Counted from the first letter of the stretch, positions 38,791 to 47,557 are shown. The stretch is DNA of 64,000 nt from Pseudomonas sp. CHM02 (GCF_000612585.1 NZ_JFCA01000001.1:1-64000), one strand, 5' to 3'. Numbers and translations are program-made. Notes: generated from the sequence alone by a model not told the origin.

Positions 38791-38833
38791 GGGCATTTCC
38801 CCTGGCGGTCACACGATTTAAGAGGCGGTATCA

Positions 38834-39661
38834 TTGTCTACGGGTAATTTGGATTTCGAACAATTCCGGGTCTTCCTGGAAAAAGCCTGTGGCATATTGC
38901 TCGGTGAAAACAAGCAGTACCTGGTATCCAGCCGTCTCAACAAACTGATGGAGCAGCAGGGCATCAAGTCGTTGGGTGAGCTGGTCCAGCGCATCCAGGG
39001 ACAGCCGCGCAGCGGGCTCAAGGAGATGGTGGTCGATGCCATGACCACCAACGAAACCCTGTGGTTTCGCGACACCTACCCCTTTGAAGTGCTCAAGAGC
39101 AAAGTGCTGCCTGAAGCCATCAAGGCGAGCCCGGGCCAGCGCCTGCGCATCTGGTCGGCAGCCTGTTCCTCTGGGCAGGAGCCGTACTCGATTTCGATGT
39201 CCATCGATGAGTTCGAGCGGACCAACATGGGCCAGTTGAAGGCCGGGGCGCAAATCGTCGCCACCGACCTGTCCGGCACCATGCTCACCAATTGCAAGAC
39301 CGGCGAGTACGACAGCCTGGCTCTGGGCCGTGGCTTGTCCCAGGAGCGCCTGCAACGCTACTTCGACCCGAAAGGGGCGGGGCGTTGGGCGGTCAAGGCG
39401 CCGATCAAGAACCGCGTGGAATTCCGCTCGTTCAACCTGCTCGACAGCTACGCCAGCCTGGGCAAGTTCGACATGGTGTTCTGCCGCAACGTGCTGATCT
39501 ATTTCTCGGCTGAAGTGAAGAAAGACATCCTGTTGCGCATCCATGGCACGCTCAAGCGCGGTGGCTACCTGTTCCTCGGTGCTTCCGAAGCACTGAACGG
39601 CCTGCCGGACCATTACCAGATGGTGCAGTGCAGCCCGGGAATCATCTACCAGGCCAAATAA
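38834..39661 (+). CDS. cheR: Chemotaxis protein methyltransferase CheR
   Basis: CheR methylates glutamates of chemoreceptors with S-adenosylmethionine. The 275-residue protein has the N-terminal helical domain (FEQFRVFLEKACGILLGENKQYLVSSRL), TNETLWFRDTYPFEVL, the SAM-binding IWSAACSSGQEPYS, and MVFCRNVLIYFS. The start codon is TTG at 38834, supported by the AGAGGCGG Shine-Dalgarno and the conserved N terminus MSTGNLDFEQFRVF. Confidence 0.95.
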   Translation: MSTGNLDFEQFRVFLEKACGILLGENKQYLVSSRLNKLMEQQGIKSLGELVQRIQGQPRSGLKEMVVDAMTTNETLWFRDTYPFEVLKSKVLPEAIKASPGQRLRIWSAACSSGQEPYSISMSIDEFERTNMGQLKAGAQIVATDLSGTMLTNCKTGEYDSLALGRGLSQERLQRYFDPKGAGRWAVKAPIKNRVEFRSFNLLDSYASLGKFDMVFCRNVLIYFSAEVKKDILLRIHGTLKRGGYLFLGASEALNGLPDHYQMVQCSPGIIYQAK

Positions 39662-39680
39662 GCCGTACGCGGTAAACAAA

Positions 39681-39746
39681 ATGTGGGAGCCAGTTTTGTG
39701 TAGGCGCTGGCAAGCCAGCGCCGACAGAAAGCCCGGCCCCACATTT
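39681..39746. repeat. REP-type repeat
   Basis: TGTGGGAGCCAG and its inverted counterpart GCCCGGCCCCACA surround an inner GGCGCTGGCAAGCCAGCGCC palindrome, downstream of cheR. Confidence 0.55.
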
Positions 39747-39883
39747 TTTTGCGGCAAGGTCTATCAAAGCGGCAACTCCCCGTTGCCGCTTTACTGGCGC
39801 CACGCGGAAACCGCTTGCCGCTTTTCTGGCATTGCCGCCGGCAATCGCCTCCGAAACCCTTGATATACGGGCTCCCGCCAGAT

Positions 39884-39899
39884 TGGCATGCACCTTGCT
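39884..39899 (+). promoter_or_regulatory. Sigma-54 promoter of flgBCDE
   Basis: TGGCATGCACCTTGCT carries -24 GG and -12 GC with the required 12-base separation, 47-62 bases upstream of the flgB ATG. This class of rod/hook operon is FleQ/RpoN-dependent in Pseudomonas. Confidence 0.85.
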
Positions 39900-39945
39900 A
39901 TAACCCAGTTAACGAAAAGCAGGTCAGCCCTTAAAGGTTTCCACC

Positions 39946-40353
39946 ATGAGCATCAGCTTCGATAAAGCGCTCGGTATCCACGAACAAGCCCTGGGCTTCC
40001 GCGCCCAGCGTGCCGAAGTCCTGGCCAACAACATTGCCAACGCCGACACCCCGAACTACAAGGCTCGGGACCTGGACTTCTCCGCCGTGCTCGCCGCGCA
40101 GCAGGACAAGACCAAGAACGGCACCTTCGCCTTGAACATGACCAACAGCCGTCATATCGAAGCGCAAGGCCTGAGCAGTGGTGACGAGTCGTTGCTGTAT
40201 CGCACGCCGATGCAGCCGTCGATCGACCAGAACACCGTCGACGCGCAACTGGAGCAATCGGCCTACGCCGAGAACTCGGTGAACTTCCAAGCCAGCTTCA
40301 CTCTGCTCAACAGCAAATTCAAAGGGCTGATGTCAGCCCTGCGTGGAGAGTAA
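39946..40353 (+). CDS. flgB: Flagellar basal body rod protein FlgB
   Basis: FlgB is the proximal rod subunit exported by the flagellar type III system. The 135-residue protein has the N-terminal rod motif AEVLANNIANADTPNYKARDLDF and the C-terminal helix ASFTLLNSKFKGLMSALRG. It is first in flgBCDE. Confidence 0.95.
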   Translation: MSISFDKALGIHEQALGFRAQRAEVLANNIANADTPNYKARDLDFSAVLAAQQDKTKNGTFALNMTNSRHIEAQGLSSGDESLLYRTPMQPSIDQNTVDAQLEQSAYAENSVNFQASFTLLNSKFKGLMSALRGE

Positions 40354-40356
40354 GCC

Positions 40357-40800
40357 ATGTCCCTGTCCAGTGTTTTCAATATTGCCGGCAGTGGCATGAG
40401 CGCGCAGACCACGCGCTTGAACACCGTCGCCAGTAACATCGCCAACGCCGAGACCGTGTCTTCGAGCATTGACCAGACCTACCGCGCCCGTCACCCGGTG
40501 TTCGCCACCATGTTCCAGGGTGGCCAGAGCGGCGGCAGCGATTCGCTGTTCCAGGATCAAGGTGCCGCAGGCTCCGGCGTTCAGGTGCTCGGCGTGGTCG
40601 AAGACCAGAGCAACCTCGAGGCCCGTTACGAGCCCAACCATCCTGCTGCGAACGAAAAGGGTTATGTCTATTACCCCAACGTCAACGTGGTCGAGGAAAT
40701 GGCTGACATGATTTCCGCCAGCCGCTCGTTCCAGACCAACGCGGAAATGATGAACACCGCCAAAACCATGATGCAGAAGGTCCTGACCCTGGGTCAGTGA
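40357..40800 (+). CDS. flgC: Flagellar basal body rod protein FlgC
   Basis: FlgC is a rod subunit of 147 residues. It shows TTRLNTVASNIANAETVSSSIDQTYRARHPVF at the N terminus and NVNVVEEMADMISASRSFQTNAEMMNTAKTMM at the C terminus, the usual axial-protein pattern. It starts three bases after flgB. Confidence 0.95.
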   Translation: MSLSSVFNIAGSGMSAQTTRLNTVASNIANAETVSSSIDQTYRARHPVFATMFQGGQSGGSDSLFQDQGAAGSGVQVLGVVEDQSNLEARYEPNHPAANEKGYVYYPNVNVVEEMADMISASRSFQTNAEMMNTAKTMMQKVLTLGQ

Positions 40801-40816
40801 TAAGGGGCGCCAAATA

Positions 40817-41542
40817 ATGGCCATCGTTGATACGTCAAACAACACGGCAGTCCAGGACCTTTTCAACTCGAAGGTCAAGTCCGCGCAAGACAACAGCAGC
40901 GTCGGTGACGCAGCCAAGTCGGCGACAGGCAATCAGTCGCTGGGCAAGGATGCGTTCCTGCAACTGCTCGTGACCCAGCTGAAAAACCAGAACCCGCTGT
41001 CGCCGCAAGACAACGGCGCGTTCGTGGCACAACTGGCGCAGTTCAGCAGCCTGGAAGGCATCAACACCCTGAACGACTCGGTGAATGCGATCTCCAGCAA
41101 CTTCAGCTCGTCGCAGGCACTGCAGGCGTCGTCGCTGGTAGGCCGCTCGATCATCATCCAGACCGACAAGGCCATGGTTGATACGAGCAAGAGCATGACC
41201 GGTTCGGTGGATGTCACAGCGGCGACCGGCAACGTCTCCGTCAAGATCACCGACAAAGACGGCAATGTGGTGCGCACCATCGAGATGGGCGCCCAGAGCG
41301 CCGGTACTCAGAGCTTTATCTGGGATGGCAAGAACGACAAGGGCGAGGTGGCTCCTGCGGGCACCTACACCTTCAATGCCACCACCAAGAACGACAAGGG
41401 CGACTCCGTTGCCCTGGCCACTTCGCTGCCAGCGACGGTAACGAGCGTGACCCTGAGCAAGACCGGCGGCGAAATGCTGCTCAACCTTGCAGGCGGCATG
41501 GGCAGCGTCAAGCTGTCGCAAATTCAGACTATCGGTACATAG
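40817..41542 (+). CDS. flgD: Flagellar hook assembly scaffold FlgD
   Basis: FlgD is the hook cap that templates FlgE polymerisation and is discarded when the hook is finished. The 241-residue protein has LGKDAFLQLLVTQLKNQNPLSPQDNGAFVAQLAQFSSLEGI near the N terminus and the FlgD Ig-like domain (TFIWDGKND-type: SFIWDGKNDKGEVAPAGTYTF). Confidence 0.95.
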   Translation: MAIVDTSNNTAVQDLFNSKVKSAQDNSSVGDAAKSATGNQSLGKDAFLQLLVTQLKNQNPLSPQDNGAFVAQLAQFSSLEGINTLNDSVNAISSNFSSSQALQASSLVGRSIIIQTDKAMVDTSKSMTGSVDVTAATGNVSVKITDKDGNVVRTIEMGAQSAGTQSFIWDGKNDKGEVAPAGTYTFNATTKNDKGDSVALATSLPATVTSVTLSKTGGEMLLNLAGGMGSVKLSQIQTIGT

Positions 41543-41573
41543 AGCCGGCTAAATACGGCAGAGGGAGAGAAAC

Positions 41574-42884
41574 ATGTCTTTTAACATCGGCCTTAGCGGC
41601 CTCTATGCGGCCAACAAACAACTGGACGTGACCGGCAACAACATCGCCAACGTCGCGACCACCGGCTTCAAGTCGTCCCGTGCGGAATTCGCGGACATCT
41701 ATGCCGCCTCCAAACTGGGCACCGGCCAGAACAGCATCGGCAACGGTGTGAACCTGGCGGCCGTGTCCCAGCAGTTCACCCAAGGTGACGTCAACGGCAG
41801 CGGCGGCATCCTGGACATGGCGATCCAGGGCGGTGGCTTCTTCGTCCAGAAGGGCAGCGACGGTTCGCTGGAGTACACCCGCAGTGGTGCCTTCCGTGCC
41901 GACAAAGACGGCTACATTACCAACAACACCGGCACTTCGCGCCTGCAAGGCTACGCGGCGGACGAGGACGGCAAGATCATCAAGGGCGGCCTGGTCGACC
42001 TGCAACTGAACCTGTCGAACCTGCCACCCAAGGCGTCCACCAAAGTGGATTCCACCAGTAACCTGAACTCCTCGGAGCCGGCGATCGACCAGGTGGCCAA
42101 GCCGTTCAACCCGAACGAGACCAGCACCTTCACCACCCAGTACAGCACCACCTTGTACGACTCCCAGGGCAACGCGCATCCCATGGTGCAGTACCTGGTG
42201 AAAACCGACGGCAACAAGTGGAACGCCTATACCCTGATTGACGGCCGCAACCCTGACGGTTCGGCGCCAACCGGTACGCCGTCGACTCCGCCTGTACCAT
42301 CGACCTTGACCTTCGATGGCAACGGCAAGCTGACCAGCGTCGTGACCGCTGGTGTCTCCGACAAGACCCTGACCATCACCGGCTGGATCCCGGGTACCGT
42401 GACGGATGGTGTGTGGAAGGCAAACGGCGCGAACGCCAACCCGACAGGGATCGCCGTCAACATGGCCAATATCACCCAGTACAACTCGGCCACTTACCGC
42501 AACCCACCGGTCACCGATGGCTACGCCACCGGCCAGATCACTGGCCTGAAAATCGATGGCAACGGCGTACTATTCGCCACGTTCAGCAACCAGCAGAGCA
42601 AGGCCATTGGCCAGATCTCCCTGGCCAGCTTCAACAACGAACAAGGCCTGCAGCCTGCCGGCGGTACTACCTGGAGGGAGACCTTCGCGTCGGGCCAGCC
42701 AGGTTATGACACCCCGCAAGCCGGTACCCTGGGTTCGATCGTGGCCAACTCCCTGGAGAACTCCAACGTCAACCTGACCAACGAGCTGGTGGACCTGATC
42801 AAGGCCCAGAGCAACTATCAGGCGAACGCCAAGACCATCTCCACCCAGAGCACCATCATGCAGACCATCATTCAGATGACCTGA
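41574..42884 (+). CDS. flgE: Flagellar hook protein FlgE
   Basis: FlgE is the hook subunit. The 436-residue protein starts SFNIGLSGLYAANKQLDVTGNNIANVATTGFK and ends with the conserved SNVNLTNELVDLIKAQSNYQANAKTISTQSTIMQTII. Middle segments rich in Thr/Gly are the variable surface domains. A strong terminator follows directly; flgF does not follow, unlike the flgB-L order in P. aeruginosa. Confidence 0.95.
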   Translation: MSFNIGLSGLYAANKQLDVTGNNIANVATTGFKSSRAEFADIYAASKLGTGQNSIGNGVNLAAVSQQFTQGDVNGSGGILDMAIQGGGFFVQKGSDGSLEYTRSGAFRADKDGYITNNTGTSRLQGYAADEDGKIIKGGLVDLQLNLSNLPPKASTKVDSTSNLNSSEPAIDQVAKPFNPNETSTFTTQYSTTLYDSQGNAHPMVQYLVKTDGNKWNAYTLIDGRNPDGSAPTGTPSTPPVPSTLTFDGNGKLTSVVTAGVSDKTLTITGWIPGTVTDGVWKANGANANPTGIAVNMANITQYNSATYRNPPVTDGYATGQITGLKIDGNGVLFATFSNQQSKAIGQISLASFNNEQGLQPAGGTTWRETFASGQPGYDTPQAGTLGSIVANSLENSNVNLTNELVDLIKAQSNYQANAKTISTQSTIMQTIIQMT

Positions 42885-42903
42885 TGCGGTAGCGCTCAAC
42901 AAG

Positions 42904-42929
42904 AAGCCCCTCGCAAGAGGGGCTTTTTT
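42904..42929 (+). terminator. Rho-independent terminator of flgBCDE
   Basis: AAGCCCCTC and GAGGGGCTT with a GCAA tetraloop are followed by T6. Confidence 0.93.
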
Positions 42930-43059
42930 GTGGGTGTAGGAAAAGTGCCCGCGACACATCGGGTTACTGGCTTCGAGGTCTGGGAAGGAACGTGCCGTAC
43001 CCGTCCTGCCACTGATTGGACCGGAGCCTGGGTGGCTCACCAATCAAGGGAGCACGGGT

Positions 43060-44106
43060 ATGTGGCATTCAGGAGTGTCCGGGCCAGGGGCTGGACGTGT
43101 GGGGTATAGGCCTGGCCTGGCCGGTGGCGATACACCTGTCGTCGCGGCAGTGGCTGAAGTGTCTGCGGTCAGGCAGTTGCTCGACGAGCTGTTCGATGCG
43201 CAGCTGACCAGCAAGAACCAGACGGTTCAAGATACGCGCGACAAGTTGAATGCGCTGCGCAAGAAGCTGGGGGATGAGGCATTCAGGGAAATACTCAACA
43301 AGCTGATCGAAGAGGCGGGTGAGGCGTTTCGTGAGTTTCTCAGGCGGCTGTTGAAGGAGTGGTTTCCCAATGATGGGAATGTACGTCCACCTGCACCATC
43401 TGTGTCGCCTGGCGGTCGTGGTGACGGTGGCCGCGGCCCTGGCGTTCCTCGAAGTGATTTTGGGCCTTCTGAGCCCATGAGCGACAAGCCAATCACTGAG
43501 GGTTCAGAGCACTTCAATTACAAGCCCGATAACAGCAACCCCGGCAAAAAACCTGACAATATCTGGAGTGGATTCAGTCAGGGCCCCGATGGCAATTGCA
43601 TCACGGTGTCCGCCATAAAAGCCGCAATGATGCAGTTTGGACAGAAGCCAACCGATGTCTTCAAAGAGGTGAGGGCGACAGCGAACGGCTACGACGTGAC
43701 GATGCGCGATGGCTTCATGCTGTCATTGACCAAAGACGAAGTAAAACAAGCGGCCAGGCACGCACAATTCAAGGGGGATGACCCGGCGATGATGACGGAT
43801 GCCAACTTCATGTATGCCGCGAGTGCCAAGCGGGCGCAAATGGAGAACAACGATGGCACGGCGGGGCGCAGTTTCATGGCTGCGATGAACAGCCTCAATG
43901 ATGGAGAGCACCCCCGTGAAGGTCTGGATCGTCTTGGGTTGCGCAATAATTATCAGGTGGGTCAGGCTAAGGATTTCAGGGCGGGAATGGTCGGTACGGT
44001 AGAGTACGGAGATCATTCCATGGCGGTAATCGGTAATCGGGTTGAGTTGTGGGGGCGGCGAGGTGGCGAGCCTGGGGAAGGCATCATGACGGTGTTGTAC
44101 TCATAA
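43060..44106 (+). CDS. Unrecognised protein with candidate cysteine-protease-like C-terminal domain
   Basis: The frame encodes 348 residues. ATG 43060 follows AAGGGA at eight bases. Residues 30-105 are amphipathic helix (QLLDELFDAQLTSKNQ ... AFREFLRRLLKEWF). Residues 107-140 are a Gly/Pro/Arg-rich linker (PPAPSVSPGGRGDGGRGPG). Residues 150-348 look like a globular domain. In it, Cys180 sits in GPDGNCITVSAIKAAM at the start of a helix, and His319 in EYGDHSMAVIGN with Asn326 follows 139 residues later on a predicted strand. A Cys at a helix start followed by His and Asn/Asp on strands is the arrangement of papain-like enzymes. There is no signal peptide or membrane segment. It is a lone gene between the flgE and nrdA terminators, with somewhat lower GC than its neighbours. 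I recall no characterised family; a secreted effector or toxin is a guess. Confidence 0.8.
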   Translation: MWHSGVSGPGAGRVGYRPGLAGGDTPVVAAVAEVSAVRQLLDELFDAQLTSKNQTVQDTRDKLNALRKKLGDEAFREILNKLIEEAGEAFREFLRRLLKEWFPNDGNVRPPAPSVSPGGRGDGGRGPGVPRSDFGPSEPMSDKPITEGSEHFNYKPDNSNPGKKPDNIWSGFSQGPDGNCITVSAIKAAMMQFGQKPTDVFKEVRATANGYDVTMRDGFMLSLTKDEVKQAARHAQFKGDDPAMMTDANFMYAASAKRAQMENNDGTAGRSFMAAMNSLNDGEHPREGLDRLGLRNNYQVGQAKDFRAGMVGTVEYGDHSMAVIGNRVELWGRRGGEPGEGIMTVLYS

Positions 44107-44113
44107 AAAACAA

Positions 44114-44156
44114 AACCCCCGATAAACCCAACTGCAACCAGGGTTTATCGGGGGTT
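44114..44156 (-). terminator. Terminator of nrdA, convergent with the 43060 gene
   Basis: AACCCCCGATAAACCC and its exact complement form a 16-base-pair stem with an 11-base loop. On the minus strand it is followed by TTTTGTTTTTT, so it ends nrdA; the plus side lacks a T run but the hairpin can also serve the gene ending at 44106. Confidence 0.9.
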
Positions 44157-44194
44157 ACTCAATCCCGGCTATTCAAGCCCGGGACCGGCTCAGC

Positions 44195-47092
44195 TTATTG
44201 GCAAGCTTCGCAATCCGGCTCGTCGATCGCGCAGGCTTTTGGCACGGGTGCCGGGCCGGCTGGAGCGGCGAGGACCGAATCATCACCGTGGTTGCCGCCG
44301 CTGGAAACAGCGTTCAGCTTACCGGTGTTGATGGTCGACTTCTCGGTGCTGGTCGCGGCCAGGGCACGGAGGTAGTAAGTGGTTTTCAGGCCACGGTACC
44401 AAGCCATGCGATAGGTCACGTCCAGCTTCTTGCCCGAAGCGCCGGCGATGTACAGGTTCAGGGACTGGGCCTGGTCGATCCACTTCTGACGACGGCTGGC
44501 GGCGTCAACGATCCACTTGGTGTCCACTTCGAAGGCCGTCGCGTAGAGCTCTTTGAGTTCTTGCGGGATGCGCTCGATCTGCTGCACGGAACCGTCGTAG
44601 TACTTCAGGTCGTTGATCATGACCGAGTCCCACAGGCCGCGGACTTTCAGGTCGCGGACCAGGTACGGGTTGATCACGGTGAATTCGCCCGACAGGTTCG
44701 ATTTCACATACAGGTTCTGGTAGGTCGGTTCGATCGACTGCGATACGCCGGTGATGTTGGCGATGGTCGCGGTCGGTGCGATGGCCATGATGTTGGAGTT
44801 ACGAATGCCTTTCTGCACACGGGCACGTACCGGCGCCCAGTCCAGGGATTCGTTCAGGTCTACGTCGATGTACTTCTGGCCACGGGCTTCGATCAGGATC
44901 TGTTGCGAATCCAGCGGCAGGATGCCTTTGGACCACAGCGAACCCTGGAACGTCTCGTAGGCGCCGCGCTCGTCGGCCAGGTCGCAGGAAGCCTGGATCG
45001 CGTAGTAGCTGACCGCTTCCATGGACTTGTCGGCGAACTCGACAGCAGCATCCGAACCGTAAGGAATGTGTTGCAGGTACAGCGCGTCCTGGAAGCCCAT
45101 GATGCCCAGGCCGACCGGACGGTGCTTGAAGTTGGAGTTCTGCGCCTGTGGCACCGAGTAGTAGTTGATGTCGATCACGTTATCGAGCATGCGAACGGCG
45201 GTGTTGACGGTGCGCTCCAGCTTGGCGGTGTCCAGCTTGCCGTTGACGATGTGGTTCGGCAGGTTGATCGAGCCCAGGTTGCAAACGGCGATCTCGTCCT
45301 TGTTGGTGTTCAAGGTGATCTCGGTGCACAGGTTCGAGCTATGGACCACGCCCACGTGCTGCTGCGGGCTGCGCAGGTTGCACGGGTCCTTGAAGGTCAG
45401 CCATGGGTGGCCGGTTTCAAACAGCATGGACAGCATTTTGCGCCACAGGTCTTTGGCCTGGATGGTCTTGAACAGCTTGACCTTGCCTGGGTACTCGGTG
45501 AGGGCTTCGTAGTACTCGTAGCGCTCTTCGAAGGCTTTACCGGTCAGGTCGTGCAGGTCCGGGACTTCGGATGGCGAGAACAGGGTCCACTTGCCGTCAT
45601 CGAAGACGCGCTTCATGAACAGGTCAGGGATCCAGTTGGCGGTGTTCATGTCGTGGGTACGACGACGGTCATCACCGGTGTTCTTGCGCAGTTCGATGAA
45701 CTCTTCAATGTCCATGTGCCAGGTTTCCAGGTAGGCACAGACAGCGCCTTTGCGCTTGCCACCCTGGTTCACGGCTACGGCGGTGTCGTTCACGACTTTC
45801 AGGAACGGTACAACACCCTGGGACTTGCCGTTGGTGCCCTTGATGTACGAACCCAGTGCACGCACCGGCGTCCAGTCGTTGCCCAGGCCGCCGGCGAATT
45901 TGGACAGCATGGCGTTGTCGTGGATCGCGTGGTAGATGCCCGACAGATCATCCGGCACGGTGGTCAGGTAGCAGCTGGACAGCTGTGGACGCAGGGTGCC
46001 GGCGTTGAACAGGGTCGGGGTCGAAGACATGTAGTCGAAGGACGACAGCAGGTTGTAGAACTCGATGGCACGGTCTTCTTTCTGCTTCTCTTCGATCGCC
46101 AGGCCCATGGCCACACGCATGAAGAACACTTGCGGCAGTTCGAAGCGGATACCGTCCTTGTGGATGAAGTAACGGTCGTACAGGGTTTGCAGGCCCAGGT
46201 AGGTGAACTGCTGGTCGCGCTCGTGGTTGATCGCCTTGCCGAGTTTTTCCAGGTCGAAGGTGGCCAGGACCGGGTTCAGCAATTCGAATTCGATACCCTT
46301 GGCGATGTAGGCAGGCAGGGCCTTGGCGTACAGGTCAGCCATCTCGTGGTGGGTGGCGCTGTCGGCGACTTTCAGGAAGCCCAGGCCTTCGGCACGCAGG
46401 GTGTCCATCAGCAGGCGCGCGGTCACGAACGAGTAGTTCGGCTCACGCTCTACCAGGGTGCGGGCGGTCATCACCAGGGCGGTGTTGACGTCGGTCAGGG
46501 CCACGCCGTCGTACAGGTTCTTCAGGGTTTCGCGCTGGATCAGGTCACCATCGACTTCTTCCAGGCCTTCGCAGGCCTCGGTGATGATGGTGTTCAGGCG
46601 GCCCAGGTCCAGCGGCGCGAAGCTGCCATCGGCCAGGGTGATACGGATCGACGGATGCGCTTGCACGGCGGCTTCTTCGGCCGGGGAGCGTACGGCACGT
46701 TCCTTGGCGCGCGAATCACGGTAGATCACGTAGTCGCGGGCGACTTTCTGCTCGCCGGCACGCATCAGGGCCAGTTCGACCTGGTCCTGGATTTCTTCGA
46801 TGTGGATGGTGCCGCCCGATGGCATGCGACGCTTGAAGGTCGCGGTGACTTGTTCGGTCAGGCGGGCAACGGTGTCATGGATGCGCGACGAAGCGGCAGC
46901 GGTGCCGCCTTCAACTGCAAGAAACGCTTTGGTGATGGCGACGGTGATTTTGTCATCGGTGTAAGGAACGACAGTGCCGTTACGCTTGATCACTCGCAAT
47001 TGGCCGGGTGCGGTGGCGGACAGATCCAGGTTCGAATCAGCGGCCTGCGGCACGGAGCCTTGCGGGTTCTCGCGAGTTGTGTCGGTTTGCAT
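44195..47092 (-). CDS. nrdA: Ribonucleoside-diphosphate reductase class Ia, alpha subunit
   Basis: NrdA reduces ribonucleoside diphosphates to deoxyribonucleotides, using the tyrosyl radical of NrdB. The 965-residue protein has two N-terminal ATP cones in tandem (LRVIKRNGTVVPYTDDKI and IRITLADGSFAPLDLGRL), as described for the P. aeruginosa enzyme. The barrel carries SSCYLTTVPDD (substrate cysteine), the radical-site region NLCTEITLNTNKDEIAVCNLGSINL, and the C-terminal redox pair CEAC in the tail ending DEPDCEACQ. The frame opens at 47110 but ATG 47092 is preferred. nrdB does not follow; a terminator and an unrelated gene do. Confidence 0.95.
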   Translation of the reverse strand: MQTDTTRENPQGSVPQAADSNLDLSATAPGQLRVIKRNGTVVPYTDDKITVAITKAFLAVEGGTAAASSRIHDTVARLTEQVTATFKRRMPSGGTIHIEEIQDQVELALMRAGEQKVARDYVIYRDSRAKERAVRSPAEEAAVQAHPSIRITLADGSFAPLDLGRLNTIITEACEGLEEVDGDLIQRETLKNLYDGVALTDVNTALVMTARTLVEREPNYSFVTARLLMDTLRAEGLGFLKVADSATHHEMADLYAKALPAYIAKGIEFELLNPVLATFDLEKLGKAINHERDQQFTYLGLQTLYDRYFIHKDGIRFELPQVFFMRVAMGLAIEEKQKEDRAIEFYNLLSSFDYMSSTPTLFNAGTLRPQLSSCYLTTVPDDLSGIYHAIHDNAMLSKFAGGLGNDWTPVRALGSYIKGTNGKSQGVVPFLKVVNDTAVAVNQGGKRKGAVCAYLETWHMDIEEFIELRKNTGDDRRRTHDMNTANWIPDLFMKRVFDDGKWTLFSPSEVPDLHDLTGKAFEERYEYYEALTEYPGKVKLFKTIQAKDLWRKMLSMLFETGHPWLTFKDPCNLRSPQQHVGVVHSSNLCTEITLNTNKDEIAVCNLGSINLPNHIVNGKLDTAKLERTVNTAVRMLDNVIDINYYSVPQAQNSNFKHRPVGLGIMGFQDALYLQHIPYGSDAAVEFADKSMEAVSYYAIQASCDLADERGAYETFQGSLWSKGILPLDSQQILIEARGQKYIDVDLNESLDWAPVRARVQKGIRNSNIMAIAPTATIANITGVSQSIEPTYQNLYVKSNLSGEFTVINPYLVRDLKVRGLWDSVMINDLKYYDGSVQQIERIPQELKELYATAFEVDTKWIVDAASRRQKWIDQAQSLNLYIAGASGKKLDVTYRMAWYRGLKTTYYLRALAATSTEKSTINTGKLNAVSSGGNHGDDSVLAAPAGPAPVPKACAIDEPDCEACQ

Positions 47093-47123
47093 GGGGGGGT
47101 GTCTCCACATTCTATATTTATTT

Positions 47124-47142
47124 GGGCACCATCACGGTGCCC
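47124..47142 (-). other. Hairpin in the nrdA leader
   Basis: GGGCACC and GGTGCCC with a five-base loop lie 32-50 bases before the nrdA ATG. No T run follows on the minus strand, so it is not an obvious terminator; it could affect mRNA stability or attenuation. Confidence 0.45.
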
Positions 47143-47463
47143 ACCGTTCCGTCCTGAAGCACTTACAGCAGGCCTGGGCCTGGCATAACAACTTCGGGAC
47201 AGGAGGAAGGGAGCTGTTCGCGCCGCTTCCATGCCGAAGTCTTCGGTTCGGGGCTGACAAGCCCTTGGCCGTATTCCTGGTGGGTGACAGTTGCCAGCTT
47301 CAAGCACTGCAACACCCGTACCGTTTTGCGCTGTAGGAGCGTGAAAACGGCTGCCATCCGCGTGCGCGGTTTGGGCTTTCAAAAAATGCTTTGGTTTAAC
47401 CAAACGAGAGCAAGAAAGGGCTTGAGTTTCTTGTCTGATCTGTGTTTGGTTTTTTCGCTTAAA

Positions 47464-47479
47464 ACCCTACATGTAGGGT
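47464..47479. promoter_or_regulatory. Palindrome ACCCTACATGTAGGGT in the nrdA upstream region (possible NrdR box)
   Basis: The 16-base perfect palindrome is about 370 bases upstream of nrdA. Its core CTACATGTAG is similar to NrdR boxes. A weaker relative, CTACCTGTGG, is at 47532-47541. NrdR boxes usually come as pairs spaced about three helical turns; here the spacing is 65 bases. The T7 run that follows on the plus strand makes a terminator hairpin an alternative reading. Confidence 0.35.
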
Positions 47480-47536
47480 TTTTTTAGCGCCGACCTACAA
47501 GATAATGCGTTTTCGGGGGCTTAGCAACGCACTACC

Positions 47537-47557
47537 TGTGGATAACGCTGTGGGTAA
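47537..47557. promoter_or_regulatory. Two DnaA-box-like sites upstream of nrdA
   Basis: TGTGGATAA (47537-47545) is an exact consensus DnaA box (TTATCCACA on the minus strand), and TGTGGGTAA (47549-47557) differs by one base. They are in direct repeat 12 bases apart, 445-465 bases before the nrdA ATG and 350 bases before the response regulator gene. E. coli nrdAB is also controlled through paired DnaA boxes. The remainder of the 47093-47907 gap holds the hairpin at 47124, the palindrome at 47464 and the REP pair at 47787. Confidence 0.5.

Noticed and set aside
44198..47188. 996-codon open frame on the plus strand across nrdA
   Set aside because: Coding shadow of nrdA; composition (Val, Gly, Gln, Asp rich) is typical of antisense frames in high-GC genes.
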